From: Rhodobacter sp.
Lineage (GTDB): Bacteria; Pseudomonadota; Alphaproteobacteria; Rhodobacterales; Rhodobacteraceae
Direction: 5' to 3'
DNA: 58,702 nucleotides
Assembly (NCBI GenBank): GCA_022824145.1
Contig: JAJEAY010000105.1
Coordinates: forward strand, 1 to 58,702
A program made the translations under genes and the position numbers. The notes below the pieces were generated by a model. It was not told where the DNA came from, made no database searches, and worked only from the letters and a program-made list of their open reading frames with translations. Positions 38,617 through 45,475 of the stretch are shown here, piece by piece (the stretch's first letter is position 1; each line of letters opens with the position of its first letter).

Positions 38617-39002
38617 TCAGATCCGTTCGTGAGTTTGTGTTCCGTCAAGTTCGATGATCCCCGCGATGAATTTGTAGACGGCTTTGTTGTACTCTTCGCC
38701 GAGACTGATTGTGAGATAGCATTGGTTGATTCGGTAATCTCCATTGAGTTTCGAAAGAAAACGCCTTTCGTAGGCCGGGTGACCCACAGTGCGTATTCTC
38801 GGCCTGCATGGTTAAACCGGCCCTGCACACGTCGCTTTGCGTTTCCGAACGCTCGGCATGGTGCCAATGTTTTGAGCTCAGAGCATTCTACGTGATTTAG
38901 CCGTAAGGAGATGAATGTGCCGCCCATTGAACTCTGTGGAATCCAATCGTTTCAGCCATAGTTGATGCTGTTTCCATCAATCCATTGCGGATCGATTGGG
39001 TT
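38617..39002 (-). pseudogene. Remnant of a dual-OB-domain gene, truncated, nonsense- and frameshift-mutated
   Basis: Reading leftwards, the remnant starts abruptly at the edge of the element arm with DPQWIDGNSINYG and meets a TGA at 38952-38954. It continues FISLRLNHVE, AFGNAKRRVQGRF and GREYALWVTRP, then changes frame near 38775. After the shift it reads YERRFLSKLNGDYRI, CYLTISLGEEYN, VYKFIAGIIEL and stops 4 bases before the long DUF488 start. These blocks match what I recall of the dual-OB-fold protein encoded beside DUF488 pairs (FGNPKRRVQ, YALxVTDP, YxLTISLGE, YKLIAAII). The N-terminal half is missing, so the product cannot be functional. Confidence 0.65.
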
Positions 39003-39533
39003 AGGGTCTGCTGCCGTTCATTCCGCCGCGGTCACGCCCGCCACCGAAAGAATCGTCGCCACGAAGTTTCCGTCCCGTCGCGCCTCGTAGCCGCCGCCCG
39101 GAACTCCCTGGTCTTCGCGAATGTGTTCCCGGTGCATCTCCTCCCGGTCACGGTCCCGGAGCTCGGTGGAGCTGCGCTTCAGAAGCGTCGCCGCCTCCGC
39201 CCCTCAATGTTCCGGCAACCGGCCGGTTGCCGGACGCCTTTTTCCGGTGAACCAGAACGGCCGTGCCGGCGACGGAAACGCACCCGTTGCCGAACCAGTC
39301 AGACAAGGCATTGAAAACACCACCAGGAAACATCAGGCGCTGGAACCGCTGCAATACGCTGTTCCGTTTGCCCGACCGTTCCGGAAGGCCGCGCCTGAGC
39401 GTCCCCGTCCGGGTCCGCTCGGACACTGCTTCGGGAAACCGCCGCCCGGCCACCCTACCGTGCGGTCGGTGTCCCCATCAAGTCAGCCAGCATCGTGCCG
39501 CCCGACCCGCAGACCGACTGTCAACATGCCCTA
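39003..39533. mobile_element. Left inverted arm of a composite element (IS-like, no transposase)
   Basis: About 530 bases whose outer end begins AGGGTCTGCTG next to TTA and whose inner end finishes TGTCAACATGCCCTA. Its reverse complement recurs at 41747-42114. The outer 60 bases of the two arms are almost identical (for example CATTCCGCCGCGGTCA and CCGCCACCGAAAGAATCG). The inner 230 are clearly related (GACAAGGCATTGAAAAC, TTCCGGAAGGCC, CCGACTGTCAACA). This arm has extra sequence in the middle. Both ends carry AGGG..TGTTGA-type tips in opposite orientation, with TA at the borders, as in IS5/IS427- or IS630-type elements. I see no transposase domain; the family is an inference. Confidence 0.6.
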
Positions 39534-39598
39534 GGCTTGAAGCAGAAACTTTGCGTTGCAATCTGTCACTCAAAACCATAAATCCGAAAAAGCCGTCG

Positions 39599-39643
39599 AT
39601 GACGGTTGAGAACTGGAATCAAATTATGCAGTTTCTTCCGTGA
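39599..39643 (+). other. Possible 14-codon leader frame overlapping the first cargo gene
   Basis: A tiny frame MTVENWNQIMQFLP ends in a TGA that shares its last base with the ATG of the TIGR04255 gene (TGATGG). The large gene has no good ribosome-binding site of its own, so coupling to such a leader is possible. It may equally be chance. Confidence 0.2.
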
Positions 39644-40449
39644 TGGAATACCGTCCTGCAGGACGCAGCGCCAACGCGCTTCAACGCGTGGTCTTCATTG
39701 TTGAGTTTTCGAAAGAATTCTCAAAGACCGACTTTGAGCAGTTCGAAAAGAATTCAGGAACGTGGCGGCATGATTTTCCAAGGCGTTCGGTCACCAACGC
39801 GATTCTTCTTCAACCTGGCTCAAACCGAGTTACAGTCGATGAAAATAGAATCGCTGGCCTTTCCTACGAAGCCCTTATGAGGGACGGCTCGGTCGAGTTC
39901 GGCTTGAGGTTCGACGAAAATCGTATCCTCTTCCTCGTTGGAGAGTACACTGCATGGGCCGAAATTTGGCCTCGAGTCAGCAACCATCTCAAGGTCGCGA
40001 TGGAATTGGTTCCAAGCGACAATCCTGTTGTTTCGTTTGCCATCGAGTACGCTGACCTGTTCCGTGCAACAGGCAACTACTTTGACTTTGACGCTCGCTG
40101 TCTTCTTCGCTTCAACAGCCAATATGTGCCTTCGCATATATTCGAAAGAACTGAAAACTTTCACTTTCACACCGGATTCTTTCAGACACTGGATGACCCA
40201 GCACAGCACCGTGTGCTTACGCGCATCAATGCCGACCTGAGAGATAACGAGGAAGAAAGGTCGCGCGACCTTTCCATTGTGCTTTTTCACCAGATATCAT
40301 CGCATCGTGAACCGTGGGGAGGCGAAGCTGGGCTCAGCGAAAAAATCATCGACCGCGGGCTGGACAATTTCGTTGCCCTGCACGAAATCGACAAGGCGGC
40401 GCTCAAGGAAATTCTAAATGATGAAATTTCCGGGAGAATAGGACTGTAA
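39643..40449 (+). CDS. TIGR04255-type protein, first gene of a three-gene cargo cassette
   Basis: A 268-residue protein with the features of TIGR04255, a sporadically distributed family of unknown function: an early RVVFIVEFSKEFS strand, the mid-protein ILFLVGEYTAWAEIWPRV (compare the family's R-Y-T-x-W element), then VVSFAIEYADLFRATG and an alternating strand/helix C-terminus with DNFVALHEIDKAALKEIL. No catalytic motif, membrane segment or signal peptide is seen; it is presumably cytosolic. The ATG at 43 (39643) or the GTG three bases earlier may start it; a 14-codon leader overlaps. The next gene follows after 2 bases, so they form one operon. It lies wholly inside the inverted-arm element. 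Confidence 0.7.
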   Translation: MEYRPAGRSANALQRVVFIVEFSKEFSKTDFEQFEKNSGTWRHDFPRRSVTNAILLQPGSNRVTVDENRIAGLSYEALMRDGSVEFGLRFDENRILFLVGEYTAWAEIWPRVSNHLKVAMELVPSDNPVVSFAIEYADLFRATGNYFDFDARCLLRFNSQYVPSHIFERTENFHFHTGFFQTLDDPAQHRVLTRINADLRDNEEERSRDLSIVLFHQISSHREPWGGEAGLSEKIIDRGLDNFVALHEIDKAALKEILNDEISGRIGL

Positions 40450-40451
40450 AT

Positions 40452-41138
40452 ATGTTTGATTGCACGAGCGAGTCTCAGGTCAAGCAGCTGCTCTCCATTA
40501 CAGATGTTGTGGAGAAACGGCCTAGCACATTGAACGACGTATATACAGCCGAAAACTGGCACCGTGATTTTTTGGATATCTCGGATTCTTCGGGTCCACA
40601 CCGGCTTTATGTGAATATCAAGATTGCGGATTTCCAGCGCGCGACCAACCAGGCGTCGCTTCGAAGGCTCGGCCGGACAGCGCCGAACGCCACTGCAACA
40701 CCAGAGACCCGGCTGATGTCAAACCGTTACCCTGATGTCGTTACCAAGCTTGAAGCGAGGATTAAGGAGTTCCTTTCCTACACCGAGGATTGGGATGGCG
40801 AAGGAGCTAAGGAAATCCCAATGACAGCGATTTATATGTCGCTGAACTTCCTTGATGAGTTCAGACGCCGTTTTTCCGGGGACGAACCTCGCGGTGCGGC
40901 GCCCAGTCCCGACGGAGAAGTCGCCTTGTATTGGCATGGCCCGGCTGGATATGCGGAGGTTAATTTCGACGGTGGGGGAGGTTTGTCGATGTGCTGGAGT
41001 GTTGGCGACGAAGAGCTTCAGTTGATTGAGGAGAAGGTAGAGGACGGTGCCGAACTTGTTACGAGCCATGTTTGGGCGACTCTTTCAGAGTTTCTGGGCC
41101 AATCGCGAGGTGAAGAGACAATGCAGAGAGTTCTTTGA
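40452..41138 (+). CDS. Hypothetical protein with DWDGEGA motif, second cargo gene
   Basis: A 228-residue protein, function unknown. Residues 95-215 contain a recognisable conserved block seen in partners of TIGR04255 genes: a helix ending TEDWDGEGAKEIPMTAIYMS, then SPDGEVALYWHGPAGYAEV and GGGLSMCWSVG, which look like paired beta strands. The N-terminal 85 residues are polar and less structured. No enzyme motif is evident. It starts 2 bases after the first cargo gene and its 3' end overlaps the opening of the third by up to 90 bases, which makes a tight three-gene operon. Whether it is a partner, inhibitor or effector cannot be told from sequence. Confidence 0.65.
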   Translation: MFDCTSESQVKQLLSITDVVEKRPSTLNDVYTAENWHRDFLDISDSSGPHRLYVNIKIADFQRATNQASLRRLGRTAPNATATPETRLMSNRYPDVVTKLEARIKEFLSYTEDWDGEGAKEIPMTAIYMSLNFLDEFRRRFSGDEPRGAAPSPDGEVALYWHGPAGYAEVNFDGGGGLSMCWSVGDEELQLIEEKVEDGAELVTSHVWATLSEFLGQSRGEETMQRVL

Positions 41139-41748
41139 GCGCCGTCATGAGATAACGGAAGGCTTCTGGGACGAGTTAGGGAAAGCGCATCCCTGCTGCG
41201 AATGCGAGGATGTTTCCGTGAGTGAATTTTCGCCGGGACCGGTGAAGGATGACGAGACGCTTCTCTCGGTTGTCACCTCCAAAAACTTCATATCAAACGG
41301 TTACATAGAACCCACTTTATTCGAAAGTCGCATGAGCAATGGCATATCCACCGACCGGAAGAATTACACAACACTGACTGACTATGACATGCGGGCAGAG
41401 AAGCTTGTTGAGGAAAATCCAAAGAAATCAAACTATGGTTCAATTGCACTATTGGTTGGAGGCATCCGGAAAATTAATCTTGAAGGACAACGGGCAATCG
41501 CCGTGTACGATACTGCGTTGCGAGAGAACAGGTCGCACGCGGAAATCGCTTGTACAGAGGTGCCGCCGGCTGGAACGCAATCCAGGAAAAAGCTCAGGGC
41601 CAGTTTGCGCAGGAAGGTGCTGGATGCCACGCTGCATGGTGGGCGTGTCCTTAGTTCGTCCGCGCTGTTCGGATGCGATGCAGCGACCTCCGGCACCACT
41701 ACAATTGGCGATCCGTCCGCAAACAAGGTCGGTGGCGATCAGATTTAG
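41047..41748 (+). CDS. Hypothetical protein, third cargo gene, 3' end at the arm boundary
   Basis: A protein of up to 233 residues. The frame opens at a GTG (41047) with an ATG at 41068. Both lie inside the second gene, and the conserved part (EITEGFWDELGKAHPCCECE) begins about 35 residues in. Recognisable blocks: VKDDETLLSVVTSKNFISNG, YGSIALLVGGIRKI and RAIAVYDTALRENRSHAEI, with a Cys-Cys-x-Cys group early on. I recall proteins like this downstream of TIGR04255 genes but know no function. The stop codon TAG at 41746-41748 is formed by the first bases of the right arm. The last 25 or so residues (SALFGCDAATSG and after) are low in structure, so the native C-terminus may have been replaced. 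Confidence 0.6.
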   Translation: MPNLLRAMFGRLFQSFWANREVKRQCREFFERRHEITEGFWDELGKAHPCCECEDVSVSEFSPGPVKDDETLLSVVTSKNFISNGYIEPTLFESRMSNGISTDRKNYTTLTDYDMRAEKLVEENPKKSNYGSIALLVGGIRKINLEGQRAIAVYDTALRENRSHAEIACTEVPPAGTQSRKKLRASLRRKVLDATLHGGRVLSSSALFGCDAATSGTTTIGDPSANKVGGDQI

Positions 41749-42114
41749 GGCGTGTTGACAGTCGGTCCGCAGATCGGGTGGTCGCGGTTTCCCTATGCGG
41801 TGTTCGGACGGACCCGAACGGGATCGCTCAGGCTCGGCCTTCCGGAACGGCTGGGCAAACGGTACAGCGTTTTCAGCGGTTTCAGCGCCGGGTTTCGGTC
41901 GGTGTTTCCCGGTGGCGTTTTCAATGCCTTGTCTGTCCGGTTCGGCCCTGGGTGCGTGTCCGTGGGCGGCACAGCTGTCCGGGATCAACGGTAAGGGCAG
42001 CGAAATGGAGACCGTTCGTTCTTGGGGACGCACGTGCAGCGGAACTGTGGCGGCTGGCGGCGGCGATTCTTTCGGTGGCGGGCATGACCGCGGCGGAATG
42101 AACTTCAACAGACC
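41747..42114. mobile_element. Right inverted arm of the composite element
   Basis: About 368 bases, reverse-complementary to the left arm (39003-39533) and shorter by about 160 bases in the middle. Its inner tip is AGGGCGTGTTGACAGTCGG and its outer tip, read outwards, ends CAACAGACCCT. The outer ends of the two arms are nearly identical over some 60 bases, so the whole 39003-42114 segment has long terminal inverted repeats. Each arm by itself also carries short complementary tips (AGGG..TGTTGA), so it may be a non-autonomous IS derivative. No transposase frame is visible and no clear target duplication matches across the two outer borders. Confidence 0.6.
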
Positions 42115-42160
42115 CTGGCAAAGGGTTCAGGAAGGAAGCACGACAGGTATCTGCCTTGGC

Positions 42161-43375
42161 CTAGTTTGCCGCTCGAAGCACCAGGCGCAGTTCACTCTCG
42201 TCAAGCAAACTGTATTCCGGCAAGCAGCCGGAAAGGCGCTGGCATTCGGAGCGAATGATTGGCACACCTTCGCCTCGCCTGTCCATTAAATGCATGCGGT
42301 CCAGACCGGTCGGTGCAGGGCAGCGCGAAAGCAATGAAACAATGAGTTCGTTTCGGCTGGATTGCCTGAGGTGAAGGCTATCGGTTGTCAAAGTACTGGC
42401 AAGTGCGCCGGGTACGTAAAGTTCAAGGCGGTCTGCGAAAAGGTGAAGACGAATCCGTGTGCCGGGTATAGAATAATCGCGATGTGCGACGGCGTTCACA
42501 AGGGCTTCAAACACTGCCCGCTCGCTGAACTGTGGTCGATCCGATCTCGCGTGTTGCTTGGTGGCACTTACAAACATGTTTCGATTGATGAAGTGCAGGG
42601 CGTTTTTGACCTGCTCATCAAGTGGACCAACTATGTCACGTGCATCCGTCTGGTAGTCCGTTTCCGACCGTTCTGCTGCGTAACTGACTGCCTGGATGTA
42701 AGCATGCGCCAACCATCTTTGTGGCTCTGGGGTGCAAAGGAGCACACCCGCAATCGTAAGCCGGTCAACTTCGTCTTCGTCGATTCTCATAATCCTGAGC
42801 TTGCGCAATGCGTCATCCGTAGGATCGGTTCCGGTGAACCGCTTCGTAAGCGTATAGCTGAGATCCGATCGCTTGGTTCTGGGTACGATGGTTTCGTCGA
42901 ACCAAGTCAGGCGGCTGAAACTGCGCTCCTGGAACAGACGGTCGAGGGCATCAGGAGCCAATTCACGCTTGGAGCGCCCGATTCTGCGGAAATATCCACC
43001 AGGGCTCTTGTGGACAAAATGACTGCGCCGAAGGTCAATTCGGATGATCGGAACCGATTGACCGGTCGGGTCCGGCATGGTCAGTTTTAGAATATCAGCG
43101 TCGAGGGCGGGCTCTACCGAGTCATTGCAGATCCCACGGACCCATCCCTCGACGGTATCTAGGTCATTCAATGCGATGCCGAGCGCATCCCGACTCAGGT
43201 TATCCATCCCAAGGAGCACCGTTCCGCCATGTGTGTTTGCCATCGCCGCAAGTTCATCGGCGAAATCACCAGTATCCGGGGTGCAAACACTATTACCGGA
43301 AACGTCGATGCGCTTGAGTTCAAGCGCCGAATCTTCGTCGAGACGAATTCGTTCAACCAAATTGGTGCCAATCAT
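42161..43375 (-). CDS. AlbA_2/Schlafen-domain ATP-binding protein
   Basis: A 404-residue protein. The N-terminal 120 residues are an AlbA_2 (Schlafen) domain: DEDSALELKRIDV, then DELAAMANTHGGTVLLGMDN and the Gly-Tyr-Phe-Arg-Arg-Ile-Gly element (GGYFRRIGRSKREL). The middle is a variable helical region. Residues 270-400 contain the HATPase_c_4-like block AVFEALVNAVAHRDYSIPGT, LHLFADRLELYVPG and RMHLMDRRGEGVPIIRSEC. Such proteins are described as RecG-like/Divergent AAA regulators and are frequent in defence-rich islands, but no role is established. Start chosen at 43375, where GGGACGG precedes the ATG. It lies 46 bases outside the composite element, on the opposite strand. Confidence 0.82.
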   Translation of the reverse strand: MIGTNLVERIRLDEDSALELKRIDVSGNSVCTPDTGDFADELAAMANTHGGTVLLGMDNLSRDALGIALNDLDTVEGWVRGICNDSVEPALDADILKLTMPDPTGQSVPIIRIDLRRSHFVHKSPGGYFRRIGRSKRELAPDALDRLFQERSFSRLTWFDETIVPRTKRSDLSYTLTKRFTGTDPTDDALRKLRIMRIDEDEVDRLTIAGVLLCTPEPQRWLAHAYIQAVSYAAERSETDYQTDARDIVGPLDEQVKNALHFINRNMFVSATKQHARSDRPQFSERAVFEALVNAVAHRDYSIPGTRIRLHLFADRLELYVPGALASTLTTDSLHLRQSSRNELIVSLLSRCPAPTGLDRMHLMDRRGEGVPIIRSECQRLSGCLPEYSLLDESELRLVLRAAN

Positions 43376-43779
43376 TGTAGCCGTCCCATGCAGGTCGGGC
43401 GATCCATAGCACAAAGCCAGCAATCCTGCCTAGATTCCGATGTCCGCAAGGTCGGGTATCACTTTCCGGACACATCTATGTCGAAGTGTGTCTTGGCTCC
43501 CGGTTGCGATGAATGCGCCCACTTTGTTCGCTGTCCTTACCGCAGCCTTTTTCGGGCTTCTGAGCGGGCAAAACGTTCAGTTCTCCGGTTTTCCCCTCTT
43601 GTCACCGGTCAGCATCCGGGAATCAACGAGATCGGTGGCCATCACGAAGCACCGCTGACTCCTGCCGACGCAATTCGCGGCTTCTGTTCAGCGTGCCGCA
43701 ATTCTAGCCACCAGCGACACTTGAAATCGGTTCATCAACAACGATCTTTGTCCAAAGGATGCAGGAGCAGGAGACGGCG
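43376..43779. other. Divergent intergenic region, no gene supported
   Basis: About 400 bases between the Schlafen-type gene and the protease gene. An open frame at 43440-43658 has a hydrophobic stretch but no ribosome-binding site or recognised homologue. Another frame shows a cysteine cluster (CDECAHFVRC) that I regard as chance. Both flanking promoters must lie here. Confidence 0.4.
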
Positions 43780-45153
43780 ATGCGGAAATTCGCGATTGCG
43801 CTGATGCTTGTCCTGGCAGGTGCAGCAACAGCCGAAACCAGGGTGCCGACGGGTCTCATGGAGATTCAGCTCAGCTTTGCGCCAGTGGTTCGCAACGTGG
43901 CGCCGTCGGTAGTCAACATCTACGCCAAACGCCTCGTCCAGTCACACTTCTCACCCTTCGCCAATGATCCGTTCTTCTCCCAGTTCTTCAATATGCAAAC
44001 ACGTCCCCGGCAGCAGAATTCGTTGGGTTCGGGCGTAATTCTGGGCAAGGACGGCATTGTCGTCACCAATTTCCATGTTGTAGGAAACGCCACTGACATC
44101 CGGGTCGTGCTCGCTGACAGACGGGAGTTCGACGCCGAAATCCTGATGGCTGACGAGCAGACAGACCTTGCCGTCCTTCGCTTGATGGATGCACCGTCTT
44201 TGCCGGCACTGGGATTCGCTGACAGCGATGCGGTCCAGGTCGGCGATCTGGTTCTGGCCATCGGAAACCCGTTCGGAGTGGGGCAAACCGTGAGCAGCGG
44301 CATCATTTCCGCCAGCGCCCGAACAGGTCATGTGGGCGGCAAGCCAGGTCACTTCATCCAGACCGACGCTCCGATCAACCCCGGCAATTCCGGCGGTGCC
44401 CTGGTGGACATGCGGGGCAGACTTGTTGGAATCAACACCGCAATAGTCACCAGATCGGGCGGTTCAAATGGTATCGGCCTGGCCATTCCAGCGAATCTGG
44501 TGCGGCAATACGTTTCCCAAGCGATGTCCGGAAACCGGGAACTCGCCCAGCCTTGGGCAGGTGTAAAAATTCAGGAAATTGATGGCTCCCTCGCAAATGC
44601 GCTCGGACTTGCCATTCCGCAGGGCGTGCTGGTTGGTGAACTGCATCCACAGAGTCCTTTCGCTTATGCAGGCCTGGAGGTCGGTGACGTCATCATCGAG
44701 ATCAATGACCAGCCCGTGGATGGCCCTCCGGAAATGCAGTTCCGGATGATGGCATTGGGAATCGACGAGACCGCTGAAGTCACTTTCCTGCGTGATTCCA
44801 CGGAGAGAACCGCTACGGTTGCCCTGTCACCTGCACCTGAAACCCCGCCTAGGAATCTCGTAAGGATCGACAGTCGCAACACGCTCAACGGCCTAGCCGC
44901 CGTCAATGCAAACCCGGCGGTCGTGACAGAGTTCAGTCTTCCGTTTGACACTGACGGTGTCGTCATCGCCAGCGTCGAAGGCCCCTCAACCCGAACCGGG
45001 CTGAGGCCCGGCGATGTCCTGCGCAGAATCAACGGGATTTTCATTTCAAATACTGACGATCTGCACCGCGTCGCCGCGATGCGGACCAGAGGTTACGAAA
45101 TCGAGTTCAGGCGAGGCGGAAAGCGTGGCTTGACCAGGCTGAACAACAGATAA
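43780..45153 (+). CDS. Do-like (DegP/DegQ/HtrA) periplasmic serine protease
   Basis: A 457-residue envelope quality-control protease. A signal peptide (residues 1-18, ending TAE) is followed by a trypsin-like domain with an intact triad: H99 in VVTNFHVVGNA, D129 in EQTDLAVLRL and S204 in INPGNSGGALV. Two PDZ domains follow (GVLVGELHPQSPFAYAGLEV, and VIASVEGPSTRTGLRPGDVL). These enzymes degrade misfolded periplasmic proteins and can signal stress. The ATG at 43780 has GGAG upstream; an ATG at 43759 in the same frame lacks one and would spoil the signal peptide. Monocistronic. It contrasts with the triad-less protease-like protein at 56863. Confidence 0.92.
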   Translation: MRKFAIALMLVLAGAATAETRVPTGLMEIQLSFAPVVRNVAPSVVNIYAKRLVQSHFSPFANDPFFSQFFNMQTRPRQQNSLGSGVILGKDGIVVTNFHVVGNATDIRVVLADRREFDAEILMADEQTDLAVLRLMDAPSLPALGFADSDAVQVGDLVLAIGNPFGVGQTVSSGIISASARTGHVGGKPGHFIQTDAPINPGNSGGALVDMRGRLVGINTAIVTRSGGSNGIGLAIPANLVRQYVSQAMSGNRELAQPWAGVKIQEIDGSLANALGLAIPQGVLVGELHPQSPFAYAGLEVGDVIIEINDQPVDGPPEMQFRMMALGIDETAEVTFLRDSTERTATVALSPAPETPPRNLVRIDSRNTLNGLAAVNANPAVVTEFSLPFDTDGVVIASVEGPSTRTGLRPGDVLRRINGIFISNTDDLHRVAAMRTRGYEIEFRRGGKRGLTRLNNR

Positions 45154-45475
45154 TCCAGGGATTCCCGCCAGCCTGCCGTTCCCGGCGAACCGGATGACCG
45201 GACCATATTTGCTTCCAGATCGCAACGCCGTCCGAGTTTGCCCTGTGCGCATTCTGTTTGGCGCTGCCAGGCACAGGCAGTGATCCTGGCAGGCCGCGCC
45301 CTGCGGGATCCCCATCACTGGTTTGTGGTTTTCCGCAAGCAAATGGTTTGGTCCGTTCCCAAGATATTTCTGCATTGCTGGCTGAACCGGTCCAAGGCCA
45401 ATGGGTCGCCATTGTCCAATGTTCAGCTTTGGCATAAACGGGGCATCTGGACACTTTCCCCGAAAGGAGCACCCA
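45154..45475. other. Upstream region of metY, no riboswitch recognised
   Basis: About 320 bases between the protease and metY. In alphaproteobacteria metY-type genes are sometimes preceded by a SAM-II riboswitch, so I looked for its conserved core but did not find a convincing match. AAAGGAG directly before the ATG is the ribosome-binding site. Confidence 0.4.

Noticed and set aside
39121-39534. 137-codon plus-strand frame across the left arm as a real gene
   Set aside because: A corresponding frame in the right arm shares blocks only because the DNA is repeated; the Pro/Arg-rich translation has no transposase or other domain.
43440-43658. Small membrane protein upstream of the DegP-like gene
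   Set aside because: One hydrophobic stretch but no ribosome-binding site, no family, and it fills a divergent promoter region.
45180-45475. SAM-II riboswitch before metY
   Set aside because: I looked for the conserved pseudoknot core typical of alphaproteobacterial metY/metA leaders and found no convincing match.
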